Assembly (NCBI GenBank): GCA_029557895.1
Contig: JAKQHT010000024.1
Coordinates: 1-64,000 of the forward strand
Origin: Bacteroidota bacterium
Lineage (GTDB): Bacteria; Bacteroidota; Bacteroidia; Flavobacteriales; Flavobacteriaceae
Direction of reading: 5' to 3'
Length of the DNA: 64,000 nt
Positions 7,222 through 15,799 of this stretch are shown here, piece after piece. Numbering within the stretch: the stretch's first letter is position 1; every line of letters begins with the position of its first letter. The position numbers and the translations under genes are program-made. The notes below the pieces were generated by a model. The model was not told the DNA's origin and did no database searches. It worked only from the letters and a program-made list of their open reading frames with translations.

Positions 7222-7959
7222 ATGTCCAGACTTACAGTCATCATACCGACCTTTAACGAAGAACACTATATAGAAGGCGCACTCTATTCTGTAAAGTTTG
7301 CAGACCAAATCATAGTTGTTGATTCTTTTAGTACCGACAAGACCGCAGCGATAGCAAAGGCCCATAATTGCCAGGTCATAGAAAGGCAGTTCGACAATTT
7401 TTCCAATCAAAAAAACCATGCCCTGTCTTACGCAACGTCCGAATGGGTCTTGTTTTTGGATGCCGATGAACGGATTACGCATGCCTTGCAAAAAGAAATG
7501 GAAAACGTGATGGCGACCGGTAAGCACACGGCATACAAATTGCACTTTCCGCACTTTTTCATGAACCGTTTTATGTACCATCACCACAATGATGTAACAC
7601 GATTGGTAAAAAGGGATAAATGCCATTTTGAAGGAAACGTGCACGAAAAGCTAATCGTGGACGGAACAACGGGAAAACTCAAGAACAAGGTCTTGCATTA
7701 CACTTATAAAGGATTGGAACACAACCTAAAAAAGAAAGACCATTATGCTTGGTTTCAGGCCGAACAAATGCAGGCAAAAAACAAAAGGACCAATTATTTT
7801 CTATTGGTCTTTAAACCATCATACCGCTTTTTTCACGAGTACATTGTCAAGGGTGGCTTTTTGGATGGCATTCCGGGTTTGGCAGTGGCAGGCATCAACG
7901 CTTACGGCGTCTTCTCAAGGTATGCAAAATTGATGTTATTGCAAAGAGGCTTAAAATAG
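7222..7959 (+). CDS. Glycosyltransferase family 2, WaaE/KdtX-like
   Basis: A 245-residue GT2 enzyme of the LPS-core WaaE/KdtX type, whose studied members add glucose to inner-core heptose. The N-terminus shows TVIIPTFNEEHYIEGAL and IVVDSFSTDKT, then the subfamily's QFDNFSNQKNHALSYA and LFLDADERIT (DxD). The C-terminus has the aromatic FKPSYRFFHEYIVKGGFLDG segment. The start is the ATG at 7222; the TTG at 7216 is rejected. It is a clear paralogue of the gene at 8755-9498. The last 9 bases overlap the convergent deacetylase gene. Confidence 0.9.
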   Translation: MSRLTVIIPTFNEEHYIEGALYSVKFADQIIVVDSFSTDKTAAIAKAHNCQVIERQFDNFSNQKNHALSYATSEWVLFLDADERITHALQKEMENVMATGKHTAYKLHFPHFFMNRFMYHHHNDVTRLVKRDKCHFEGNVHEKLIVDGTTGKLKNKVLHYTYKGLEHNLKKKDHYAWFQAEQMQAKNKRTNYFLLVFKPSYRFFHEYIVKGGFLDGIPGLAVAGINAYGVFSRYAKLMLLQRGLK

Positions 7960-8673
7960 CTTCAACTTGCCCAAACGTAGTTTCAGTTTAAACTTCAACA
8001 GTGTATCTTCTCCCTTAATATCAATACGTTGCACTTCATAATTATTTTTAAAGGGAAATCGGTTAACACGGTTGCCTATGCGGAGCCCATAAGCCATTTT
8101 ATGCTCGTGGAGGCATTTGAAAAATTTGCCTTTTGCGGGCTCTTCCTTTGGGAATTTGCCATATGGATATGCCAGGATATTGTTTACCGGCAATCCTGTT
8201 TTTTTCACAAAATCCTTGCATTTTTCAAAATCCATATCGACCTCCTCGATACCCATCGTTGCATAGTTGCCATGATGAAACGAATGTAGGCCAAGCTCCA
8301 CAACAGACCGATCCATGGATGCCAATTGCACTTCGTCCATAATCATTTTTGAATTGGTGCTCCAGGCGTCGCGACCACCAACATATTCAAATGGAATAAA
8401 GAAAGTAGCTTTGAGCCCATACTTTTTCAATAATGGATATGCAAGCTCCAACTGGCTGACATACACATCGTCAAAGGTGATAATGACCGATTTTCCCGGT
8501 AAGGGATTATCTACATTAAAGTCTTGCAATTGCTCAAAGTGCAATGATGTATAACCGCTTTTTGAAAGATATGAAAAATGGGACTCCAAGACATCGGCAG
8601 CTATGGTCAAGCCTTTGCTATGGGAGATATCCTTGCAAACATCATGGTACATCAATATGGGTAACTTTGCCAT
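7951..8673 (-). CDS. Polysaccharide deacetylase family protein (NodB domain)
   Basis: A 240-residue carbohydrate esterase-4-like protein. The NodB fold is recognisable: PILMYHDV at the start, VIITFDDVYVSQLELAYPLL (FDD metal and base residues, about 85-90), GLKATFFIPFEYVGG, ELGLHSFHHGNYATM (metal-binding His pair) and ILAYPYGKF. There is no signal peptide, so it probably acts on a cytoplasmic or inner-face glycan intermediate rather than on the cell wall. It sits on the opposite strand between two paralogous WaaE-like GT2 genes, suggesting that a sugar of the same glycan is deacetylated (inference). Its promoter box is at 8724-8731. Confidence 0.88.
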   Translation of the reverse strand: MAKLPILMYHDVCKDISHSKGLTIAADVLESHFSYLSKSGYTSLHFEQLQDFNVDNPLPGKSVIITFDDVYVSQLELAYPLLKKYGLKATFFIPFEYVGGRDAWSTNSKMIMDEVQLASMDRSVVELGLHSFHHGNYATMGIEEVDMDFEKCKDFVKKTGLPVNNILAYPYGKFPKEEPAKGKFFKCLHEHKMAYGLRIGNRVNRFPFKNNYEVQRIDIKGEDTLLKFKLKLRLGKLKLF

Positions 8674-8712
8674 AGTTTGGACGATTTTGTAGCAATACTT
8701 TGGATTTATTCA

Positions 8713-8720
8713 TACTTTTG
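8713..8720 (+). promoter_or_regulatory. -7 box of the second WaaE-like GT2 gene
   Basis: TACTTTTG on the plus strand, an exact TAnnTTTG match, giving a leader of roughly 28-30 bases to the ATG at 8755. Confidence 0.55.
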
Positions 8721-8723
8721 GTA

Positions 8724-8731
8724 CAAAGATA
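8724..8731 (-). promoter_or_regulatory. -7 box of the deacetylase gene
   Basis: TATCTTTG on the minus strand, about 50 bases before the ATG at 8673. It lies 3 bases from the divergent plus-strand box at 8713-8720, so the two promoters face outward from overlapping DNA. Confidence 0.6.
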
Positions 8732-8754
8732 ACAAGGCCATCCCAATAAACCAC

Positions 8755-9498
8755 ATGATCAGCGCTCTCGCCATCACATATAATGAAGAACAACACATAG
8801 AGCGTTTTATAAAGGACTTATCCTTTGCAGACGAAATCATCATTGTGGATTCCAACAGTACGGATCGTACCGTTACCATTGCCGAAACGTTGGGGGCCAA
8901 AGTCGTGGTTCGGGATTTTGACAATTTTTCCTCTCAAAAAAACTTTGCCATAAGCTTGGCAACACACGACTGGATTGTCTTTTTTGATGCCGATGAAGCG
9001 GTTTCGCCAGAATTGGCCAAAGAAATCCAATCAAAAATCGGCCATAACAACGCCAATGCCTATAAAGCGAAACGGCACATCCACTTTATGGGAAAACGCA
9101 TCAAATACAGCGGGTTCCAAAACGATGCCGTGGTCAGGGCTTTCAGGAAAGGCACCGGAAAATACAACGGCAGTCTGGTGCACGAAACCCTTGAGGTCGA
9201 GGGAAAAGTGGAAATGCTCAAAAACGCATTGGAGCATTATACATACAGCAGCTTTGACACTTACAACGAAAAATTGACGCACTACGCCAAGTTGCAGGCA
9301 ACGATGCTTTACGATAAAAAGTCAAGGCCCAACCTGTACCATTTTTTTGTCAGGCCTTTTTGGAGGTTTTTTCATCAGTATTTTGTGAAACTCGGCATTT
9401 TGGACGGCAAAGAAGGTTTTATACTGGCATATTTGAGTGCCTTTGCGGTGTTCAAACGCTATTTGTTTTTATGGACCATGTACAGAAATATTTCATAA
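8755..9498 (+). CDS. Glycosyltransferase family 2, WaaE/KdtX-like (paralogue)
   Basis: A 247-residue GT2 enzyme of the same subfamily as 7222-7959: SALAITYNEEQHIERFI, IIVDSNSTDRT, DFDNFSSQKNFAISLA, FFDADEAVS and a matching aromatic C-terminus (RPFWRFFHQYFVKLGILDG). The start is the ATG at 8755 (MISALAITYN); an upstream frame from 8677 would read through the promoter. The stop at 9498 directly abuts the ATG of the GT4 gene at 9499, so the two are co-transcribed and probably coupled. It probably adds a hexose to the LPS core; the donor and acceptor may differ from the paralogue. Confidence 0.9.
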   Translation: MISALAITYNEEQHIERFIKDLSFADEIIIVDSNSTDRTVTIAETLGAKVVVRDFDNFSSQKNFAISLATHDWIVFFDADEAVSPELAKEIQSKIGHNNANAYKAKRHIHFMGKRIKYSGFQNDAVVRAFRKGTGKYNGSLVHETLEVEGKVEMLKNALEHYTYSSFDTYNEKLTHYAKLQATMLYDKKSRPNLYHFFVRPFWRFFHQYFVKLGILDGKEGFILAYLSAFAVFKRYLFLWTMYRNIS

Positions 9499-10566
9499 AT
9501 GAAAAACGTTTTTTTAGAATCACACAATATCAAAAACCAACATTTTGGTTTCGGCCAGTTCAATTATCATTTGATAAAGAGCCTTCGCAATGCCAACATA
9601 GGCGATTTCAAAATGACACTCCACGCAAAAGATATTGATAGCCTGAAAAAAGAATTTGGCGACTATTTTTGCTACAGAAAATACCGTTCTTACAGCCGAT
9701 ATCCCCTTTTTCGTATCCGAAAAAAATATGACGTTTGGCATTCCCTGAACCAGAATACCAAAATCGAGCCTTATCACGATGTTCCATACATATTGACGGT
9801 ACACGATGTGAATTTTATCCAAGAGGTATCAACCGACCCAAACCATGAGGTCAGCAAACGTTTTCAGGCAAAACTTGACAGAAGTAACGCAATCACCTAT
9901 ATTTCGGAATTCGCAAAAAAAGACGCACATCGGTATTTTAAGATACCCGATGTGCCAGAATATGTAATCTACAATGGAAACCCGATCAGAGCCATCACGC
10001 TCCCTGATGATTACAAACCTTCCTTAAGTACAGAACGTCCTTATTTGTTTACCATCGGCGAGTTTACCGAACGCAAAAATTTTCACGTATTGGTAGAAAT
10101 GTTGCAACATTTACCAGAATTTGACCTGGTTTTGTCGGGCAACAACCAAACCGATTATGCCAATACTAAACTATTAAGTGCAATCAATAATTTAAATCTG
10201 CGACAACGTGTATTGATCACCGGAAAAATCAGTGATTTGGACAAACAATACTATCTGCAACATTGTGAGGCCTTTGTGTTTCCATCATTGCGTGAAGGCT
10301 TTGGCATCCCGCCCATTGAAGCCATGAGGTTCGGAAAACCCGTATTTCTTTCAAACAATACATCTTTGCCCGAAATAGGCGGTAGCGACGCATTTTACTG
10401 GGACAATTACGATCCAAAGTATATGGCCGAAATTGTAATGAGCGGCTTGGACAGCTTCAACAATAACCGGCAGGTGCTTTCGCAAAAATATATCGAACAT
10501 GCCTCAAGTTTTGACTGGGACAAAGCCGCAAGGCAATATATCGAGGTTTACCGGAATATCTTATAA
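9499..10566 (+). CDS. Glycosyltransferase family 4 (GT-B)
   Basis: A 355-residue GT4 enzyme. The donor-binding C-terminal domain shows YLFTIGEFTERKNFHVLVEM, ITGKISDLDKQYYLQHCEAF and the diagnostic VFPSLREGFGIPPIEAM (E-x7-E type). The N-terminus KNQHFGFGQFNYHLIKSL is the acceptor-side glycine-rich loop seen in mannosyltransferase-like members. The gene starts immediately after the stop of the GT2 gene. Likely role: extension of the same LPS glycan; sugar specificity is not readable. Confidence 0.88.
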   Translation: MKNVFLESHNIKNQHFGFGQFNYHLIKSLRNANIGDFKMTLHAKDIDSLKKEFGDYFCYRKYRSYSRYPLFRIRKKYDVWHSLNQNTKIEPYHDVPYILTVHDVNFIQEVSTDPNHEVSKRFQAKLDRSNAITYISEFAKKDAHRYFKIPDVPEYVIYNGNPIRAITLPDDYKPSLSTERPYLFTIGEFTERKNFHVLVEMLQHLPEFDLVLSGNNQTDYANTKLLSAINNLNLRQRVLITGKISDLDKQYYLQHCEAFVFPSLREGFGIPPIEAMRFGKPVFLSNNTSLPEIGGSDAFYWDNYDPKYMAEIVMSGLDSFNNNRQVLSQKYIEHASSFDWDKAARQYIEVYRNIL

Positions 10567-10647
10567 CCATCAAAATATTCCGAACAAAAACCGAAAGCTC
10601 TTTGAACAAAATCCAAACAACAGTGCCGATATAACTTAATGGGCCAA

Positions 10648-11397
10648 CTATCTGAACCCAAAAAACTTGGACATCTTTACCTTAAATACTTTAAACCGAT
10701 ATTTTTGACGGTGTGAAATGGTATGGAACCAAGGATTTCCCTTTCTGACATCTCCTTCAATAAGATACAACTGTTTGAAATCCAATTTCCATGCGACATA
10801 ATTAAAACTCAACTGATCGCGCTTGCTTTCGTTCTTAACAATATGCCACCAAGCTTCCATAAGCTTTATCACATCTTTGTCAAAATGCTTTCGTATTAGG
10901 ATGGGCGCAGTGATCAGCCCATGGTTATCAGGATATCCTTCCTGTCTGAATCTATCCATTTGTTGCTCCATAACCTGCAAATCATCTTTGAAAACACCGT
11001 CAGTAAGGGCAATCTCCTTAATGGCCTCATATTCCTCATAAATACAGTCCCTGGGGTCTATTTTGTTTTGTGCGTGGTCAAAACACGCCATTTTTGCCCG
11101 ATCCAAGGCCATCTTCACAATGTCTGAAAAATCTCTCAAAATCAAAATATTCCCATCGATATAGACACTTACTTCGTAGGAACGGTCCAAATGCAGATGG
11201 GGAAGAATTTTATAGTACCTATTGCTCCTTGTATCGTCGCCGCTTATAGGTTTTGGTACTTGGACAATGTTCCATACCTTGGACACATAATCAGTACGGT
11301 CCGTATAGCAATAATAATCCACGCCGTCAATTTTGGGCTGTTCTATCAACCCGCTATAATCACCAAACAAAGCCGTATAAACCGCTATTTTTCTCAT
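10648..11397 (-). CDS. DUF616-type glycosyltransferase domain protein
   Basis: A 249-residue protein with the DUF616 (TOD1/MUCI70-like) domain. It opens KIAVYTALFGDYSGL, followed by YYCYTDRTDYVSKVWNIVQV, SNRYYKILPHLHL and SVYIDGNILILRD, the last carrying a DxN/DxD-like motif typical of GT-A folds. In bacteria these genes are common inside polysaccharide loci and are treated as glycosyltransferases; activity is inferred. It is on the minus strand, with a TAAATTTG box 14 bases before the start, divergent from the GT2 gene at 11503. Confidence 0.78.
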   Translation of the reverse strand: MRKIAVYTALFGDYSGLIEQPKIDGVDYYCYTDRTDYVSKVWNIVQVPKPISGDDTRSNRYYKILPHLHLDRSYEVSVYIDGNILILRDFSDIVKMALDRAKMACFDHAQNKIDPRDCIYEEYEAIKEIALTDGVFKDDLQVMEQQMDRFRQEGYPDNHGLITAPILIRKHFDKDVIKLMEAWWHIVKNESKRDQLSFNYVAWKLDFKQLYLIEGDVRKGNPWFHTISHRQKYRFKVFKVKMSKFFGFR

Positions 11398-11410
11398 TGC
11401 CCTATTTTTT

Positions 11411-11418
11411 CAAATTTA
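11411..11418 (-). promoter_or_regulatory. -7 box of the DUF616 gene
   Basis: TAAATTTG on the minus strand, 13 bases upstream of the ATG at 11397. Confidence 0.55.
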
Positions 11419-11502
11419 CAAAAATTCACTACATATAGAAATAATCCGTATATTAGAGTTAGTTTAGCAAACCATCCCACAATCATAATAGTTAAGCACC
11501 AA

Positions 11503-12417
11503 ATGAAAGATATTTCAGTAATCATAATCAATTACAATACAGCAAAACATACAATTGAATGTATAAAATCCATCGTGGAACAGACATCCAACTCTATCCG
11601 CTATGAGATTATTGTCGTTGACAATAACTCCAGAACCGATGACTTCACCCATTTAAAAGCAAACGTTCCAAAATCTGAAAACATCCATTTGCACAGAAGT
11701 TGCATCAATACGGGTTTTGGGGGCGGCAATATGTTTGGTGTACAGTTTGCAAACGCCAAATATCTACTGTTCTTAAACAACGATGCATTATTGATGAACG
11801 ATTGCCTGACCATACTCTTCGGATATATGGAAAACAATCCGTCGATAGGCGTCGCTACTGCCCAAAACTATAATGAGTTCAAAGAACATGTACCGTCCTT
11901 TGACCACGATAAAGGAATCAGAAAATTGCTCTTTGGGCGAAGCTTTCTTGAAAAGAATTTTCCGAACACCCATCCCAAAAGAAAGAAAACTTACAGCAAC
12001 CCAATTTTTGTCAACTATGTCAATGGTGCCTTTATGTTTTTCAATAGTGATGTTTTTGCGAAAGTTGGCGGTTTTGACACCAATATTTTCCTGTACTTTG
12101 AAGAAATGGATATTTGCTACAGGATGCGAAAATTAAATTACAAAATCACATTGGTGCCGGAAGCAAAGATCTTGCATTACCAAGGTGCCAGCACAGGCAC
12201 TTCAAAATCAATCAGTAAAGAAGGCCTAATATCATACATGTACGTTCTCAAAAAGAATTATTCATATTTAAAATACGCCTTTATAAGATTCTATTATTGC
12301 ACAACATTTCTGATCAAACCAAAAAAATGGTTTTTATTGGGTCTTATTTTCAAAGGCGCGCCACTTTCTGAATCCTTGAAGCAAAAACAAACCATAACTT
12401 TTCAGTATGCAGAATGA
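11503..12417 (+). CDS. Glycosyltransferase family 2 (rhamnosyltransferase-like)
   Basis: A 304-residue GT2 enzyme: ISVIIINYNTAKHTIECI, IIVVDNNSRTDDF, CINTGFGGGNMFGV, LFLNNDALL (DxD position) and GFDTNIFLYFEEMDICYRM. This pattern (INTGFGGGN, then FxxxEE/DxDxC/LYRM) is shared with rhamnosyl- and related transferases of O-antigen loci. The start is the ATG at 11503 (MKDISVIII); a much longer frame from 11191 runs antisense through the DUF616 gene and is not real. The TGA at 12415-12417 lies inside the start of tsaC (11-base overlap), implying translational coupling. Confidence 0.88.
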   Translation: MKDISVIIINYNTAKHTIECIKSIVEQTSNSIRYEIIVVDNNSRTDDFTHLKANVPKSENIHLHRSCINTGFGGGNMFGVQFANAKYLLFLNNDALLMNDCLTILFGYMENNPSIGVATAQNYNEFKEHVPSFDHDKGIRKLLFGRSFLEKNFPNTHPKRKKTYSNPIFVNYVNGAFMFFNSDVFAKVGGFDTNIFLYFEEMDICYRMRKLNYKITLVPEAKILHYQGASTGTSKSISKEGLISYMYVLKKNYSYLKYAFIRFYYCTTFLIKPKKWFLLGLIFKGAPLSESLKQKQTITFQYAE

Positions 12418-12967
12418 GTTAATACGATCTGTTCAGGTTGTTCAACAAGGCGGCCTCATCCTCTACCCGACAGACACCGTGTGGGGCATAGGTTGTGATT
12501 CTTCAAACGAGGCGGCCGTCGCAAAAATATTCAAACTGAAAAAGCGCGAAGACAGCAAAGCCCTGATTTGTCTTGTTGCAGATGAGCGGATGCTCAAAAA
12601 ATACATCAAGAAGATTCCCGAAGCGGCTTACGACATCATTGCCATTTCCGAAGAACCGATTACAATCATTTATGACGAACCGCAACATCTGGCAAAAAAT
12701 CTTATTGCCCCGGATAATACCATCGCCATCCGCATACCCAACGACGACTTCTGCTTTCAGCTTTTGAGGCGGTTCAACGGCGCCATCGTCTCTACTTCTG
12801 CCAACATCAGCGGTGCGCCAACACCAAAATCGTTCAAAGAAATAGACCGCGACATTATAAAAGGTGTGGACTATGTCGTAAATTTGCACCGGAACAAAAT
12901 CAGCACAAAGCCATCGTCAATCATAAAATTGGGAAATGATGGCAGCGTGAAAATTATAAGAAGTTAA
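12407..12967 (+). CDS. tsaC: L-threonylcarbamoyladenylate synthase (Sua5/YrdC/TsaC)
   Basis: Makes threonylcarbamoyl-AMP from threonine, bicarbonate and ATP, the first step of the universal t6A37 modification of ANN-decoding tRNAs. It has 186 residues, the short TsaC-like form without the C-terminal Sua5 domain. Motifs: LYPTDTVWGIGCDSSNEAAV, KLKKREDSKALICL (KxR...SKxL nucleotide/substrate site), RIPNDDF and IVSTSANISGAPTP. It overlaps the upstream GT2 gene by 11 bases and is probably expressed from the same transcript, followed at 88 bases by cca. Confidence 0.93.
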   Translation: MQNELIRSVQVVQQGGLILYPTDTVWGIGCDSSNEAAVAKIFKLKKREDSKALICLVADERMLKKYIKKIPEAAYDIIAISEEPITIIYDEPQHLAKNLIAPDNTIAIRIPNDDFCFQLLRRFNGAIVSTSANISGAPTPKSFKEIDRDIIKGVDYVVNLHRNKISTKPSSIIKLGNDGSVKIIRS

Positions 12968-13055
12968 AAATCAGACATACAACCCAAATCCAAAACCCCA
13001 AATCGAGGTTTCAAGAATTTGGCACTTGATATTTGATTGTTAATTTGGAATTTCC

Positions 13056-14477
13056 GTGAAAGAAGCCTTACAACATCCAATATTTAAAATCGTTTCGCAA
13101 TCGGCAAAGGAACTAAACGTTGACGCATACGTCATTGGCGGCTTTGTGCGCGATTTTATTTTGGAACGGGGCAAGCACAAGGACATCGACATCGTTGCCA
13201 TCGGGAGCGGTATCGAACTCGCAAAACAAGTGGCCAAAAACCTGCCCAACAATCCAAAAATCCAGATTTTCAAGACCTACGGCACAGCCATGTTGCGCCA
13301 TGGTGACATCGAAATAGAGTTTGTTGGCGCACGTAAAGAATCCTATACCGAAAACAGCCGCAATCCCATTGTTGAAAACGGAACACTTGAAGATGACCAG
13401 AACCGCCGAGATTTTACCATCAACGCCATGGCACTCGATTTGAACGAAGCCCGTTTCGGAAAACTGCTCGACCCGTTCAATGGCATTCAGGATCTGCAGG
13501 GCAAGATCATCCGCACGCCACTCAATCCAGATGTGACCTACAATGACGACCCACTGCGGATGCTCCGGGCCATACGGTTTGCCACACAATTGGGCTTCAA
13601 CATTGAAGAAGCCTCGTTAGAATCCATCAAAAAGAACAAAGACCGCATTAAAATCATCACCTACGAACGCATCGTCGTGGAACTAAACAAAATCCTCGAA
13701 AGCGACAAGCCTTCAATAGGATTTATCTTATTGGAAAAAACGGGACTACTGTACTATATTTTACCAGAGCTGACCGCCCTCAAAGGCATTGACGAGATTG
13801 AAGGCCAAGCACATAAGGACAATTTTTACCACACGCTCGAAGTAGTGGACAACATTTCAAAAAATACGGATGACGTTTGGTTGCGTTGGGCAGCACTGCT
13901 GCATGACATTGGCAAAGCACCCACCAAAAGGTACAACAAAAAAGTGGGATGGACGTTCCACGGCCACGAACTCGAAGGCTCAAAAATGGTGTACCGCCTG
14001 TTCAAACGATTGAAAATGCCCCTGAACGAAAAGATGAAATTCGTACAGCGCATGGTCTTTATGAGTTCCCGCCCCATTGCACTTTCCGGAAAAGGCGTTA
14101 CCGACTCGGCAGTGCGACGATTGGTGTTTGATGCAGGTGACCATGTGGAGGATTTAATGACGCTATGTGAAGCCGACATTACCACCAAAAACCCGAAAAA
14201 ATTCGCCAAGTACCATAACAATTTCAAGCTTGTAAGAGAAAAAATCGTCGAGGTAGAAGCGCGCGATCAAATCCGCAATTTCCAACCCCCGATTTCGGGT
14301 GAAGACATCATGAAAACCTTTAACATCAGTCCGTCAAAAGAAATCGGCATTATCAAAGAAACCATCAAGGAAGCTATACTCGAAGGCGACATCCCCAATG
14401 AATACGAGGCGGCTTACGAACTGATGCTCAAAGAAGGTTCACGCTTGGGGTTAAAGAAAAGTGAAGCAGAAAATTAA
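13056..14477 (+). CDS. cca: CCA-adding tRNA nucleotidyltransferase with HD domain
   Basis: A class II nucleotidyltransferase that builds or repairs the 3'-CCA end of tRNAs. It has 473 residues. The head domain shows VIGGFVRDFIL and the catalytic HKDIDIVAIG (DxD, about residues 44-48), the EDDQNRRDFTINAMAL segment and the DDPLRMLRAIRFATQLGF neck motif. An HD hydrolase domain follows (LLHDIGKAPTK near residue 290). The start is GTG at 13056; no ATG is available before the conserved region. It could in principle act as a poly(A) polymerase, but the motif set favours CCA addition. Upstream tsaC and downstream ctaA are co-oriented. Confidence 0.92.
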   Translation: MKEALQHPIFKIVSQSAKELNVDAYVIGGFVRDFILERGKHKDIDIVAIGSGIELAKQVAKNLPNNPKIQIFKTYGTAMLRHGDIEIEFVGARKESYTENSRNPIVENGTLEDDQNRRDFTINAMALDLNEARFGKLLDPFNGIQDLQGKIIRTPLNPDVTYNDDPLRMLRAIRFATQLGFNIEEASLESIKKNKDRIKIITYERIVVELNKILESDKPSIGFILLEKTGLLYYILPELTALKGIDEIEGQAHKDNFYHTLEVVDNISKNTDDVWLRWAALLHDIGKAPTKRYNKKVGWTFHGHELEGSKMVYRLFKRLKMPLNEKMKFVQRMVFMSSRPIALSGKGVTDSAVRRLVFDAGDHVEDLMTLCEADITTKNPKKFAKYHNNFKLVREKIVEVEARDQIRNFQPPISGEDIMKTFNISPSKEIGIIKETIKEAILEGDIPNEYEAAYELMLKEGSRLGLKKSEAEN

Positions 14478-14569
14478 AATTGAAAAAGAAATTAAAACTA
14501 GTTACAAAATCGATACTCGTAAACCTTCCCTTGGCAGGCAGGCACGATTGATTGAGAGGTTATAAAAAA

Positions 14570-15586
14570 ATGAAAAAAGACAACAAAAAAGTCATTTATT
14601 GGCTGCTCACAGGCTGCGTGCTTATCTTCGTGATGGTCGTTGTGGGCGGCATAACGAGGCTGACCCATTCCGGTCTGTCCATTTCCAATTACAAACTGAT
14701 TTCCGGCACACTTCCGCCAATGAACGAAGCCGAATGGCACGAAGCCTTTGACCTTTACAAGCAATATCCGGAGTACCAAAAGCTCAACAACCACTTTGAA
14801 CTCGAAGATTTTAAGGACATTTACTTTTGGGAATGGCTCCATCGCTTTATTGGCAGAATGATTGGGCTGGTATTTTTGATTCCTTTCTGTTATTTTTTGG
14901 TTACCAAACAGTTATCAAAATCCACCATGATCAAGTCTATCATACTGATGGCTCTGGGTGGTTTTCAAGGATTTTTGGGCTGGTGGATGGTGAAAAGCGG
15001 TCTGGTGGACAGGCCGGACGTGAGCCACTTCCGCCTTGCGGCACACCTCATCACTGCGTTCATCACATTTGCCTACACCTTTTGGGTCGCACTCGATTTG
15101 ATGTTCCCCGAACAGAAAACTATTGACAAAAAATTCAGGAACTTGATGCGCTGGGGCTTGGCTGTCCTACTTTTGCAAATTGTTTATGGAGCGTTCGTGG
15201 CTGGCTTGGATGCCGGATTTATCCACAACCATTGGCCACTGATGAACGAAGGAAAACTTATACACGAAACGGTCTATATCGAACTGCAACCTGTTTACAA
15301 AAACTTCATCGAAGGAAAAAGTGGCGTTCAGTTTGTACACAGAACACTGGCTTACATAGTGGCCATCTTTATCATGATCTTATGGTACAAGGCAAAACGC
15401 ATGGATCTGACTGTTTACCAAAACAAAGGAGTCAATGCAATGTTCGCCATGGTGGGGGTCCAGTTTTTTATCGGCGTGCTAACCATCATGCTCGCCGTAC
15501 CGGTCTGGCTGGGCGTCCTGCATCAGGTTGGAGCATTCTTTTTGCTCACGGCCATGACATTTACATTGCACCGCTTTAGCAAATAA
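14570..15586 (+). CDS. ctaA: Heme A synthase (COX15/CtaA)
   Basis: An integral-membrane haem O monooxygenase that makes haem A for aa3-type cytochrome oxidase. It has 338 residues and about eight transmembrane helices. The COX15-type motifs are visible: VVVGGITRLTHSGLSI in helix 1, the haem-ligand histidines in EWLHRFIGRMIG and FRLAAHLITAF in the first half, and VQFVHRTLAYI and LGVLHQVGAFFLL in the second. The start is the ATG at 14570; TTG at 14552 is rejected. No other oxidase gene lies in the window. Confidence 0.93.
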   Translation: MKKDNKKVIYWLLTGCVLIFVMVVVGGITRLTHSGLSISNYKLISGTLPPMNEAEWHEAFDLYKQYPEYQKLNNHFELEDFKDIYFWEWLHRFIGRMIGLVFLIPFCYFLVTKQLSKSTMIKSIILMALGGFQGFLGWWMVKSGLVDRPDVSHFRLAAHLITAFITFAYTFWVALDLMFPEQKTIDKKFRNLMRWGLAVLLLQIVYGAFVAGLDAGFIHNHWPLMNEGKLIHETVYIELQPVYKNFIEGKSGVQFVHRTLAYIVAIFIMILWYKAKRMDLTVYQNKGVNAMFAMVGVQFFIGVLTIMLAVPVWLGVLHQVGAFFLLTAMTFTLHRFSK

Positions 15587-15788
15587 ACACCGAAAGCCTT
15601 TAAATACATTTTTGTGTACAATCCAATCCCTACCGTTATGTCCACAAACATTGTGTTTCAGGGTTCAAACCCAACACCGCGACATTTAAAGACAGCTCCA
15701 AAACAACACAATTGCCAAAAACACCCAACAACCCAATGACCGGAACACATCATCACCGGAAGACTATAGCCATAAACTAAAAAAATAG

Positions 15789-15796
15789 TATATTTG
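15789..15796 (+). promoter_or_regulatory. -7 box of the pRiA4b Orf3-like gene
   Basis: TATATTTG ending 4 bases before the ATG at 15800, so the mRNA should start at the start codon. It also covers a TTG at 15794 that would otherwise be a possible start. Confidence 0.6.
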
Positions 15797-15799
15797 AAT

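Noticed and set aside
11191..11502. Upstream extension of the GT2 gene at 11503
   Set aside because: It runs antisense through the DUF616 gene and its promoter; the GT2 fold begins at the ATG at 11503.
15661..15672. GGGTTCAAACCC, resembling a tRNA T-arm
   Set aside because: Only three pairs form around the loop and no acceptor, D or anticodon arm can be built from the flanks.
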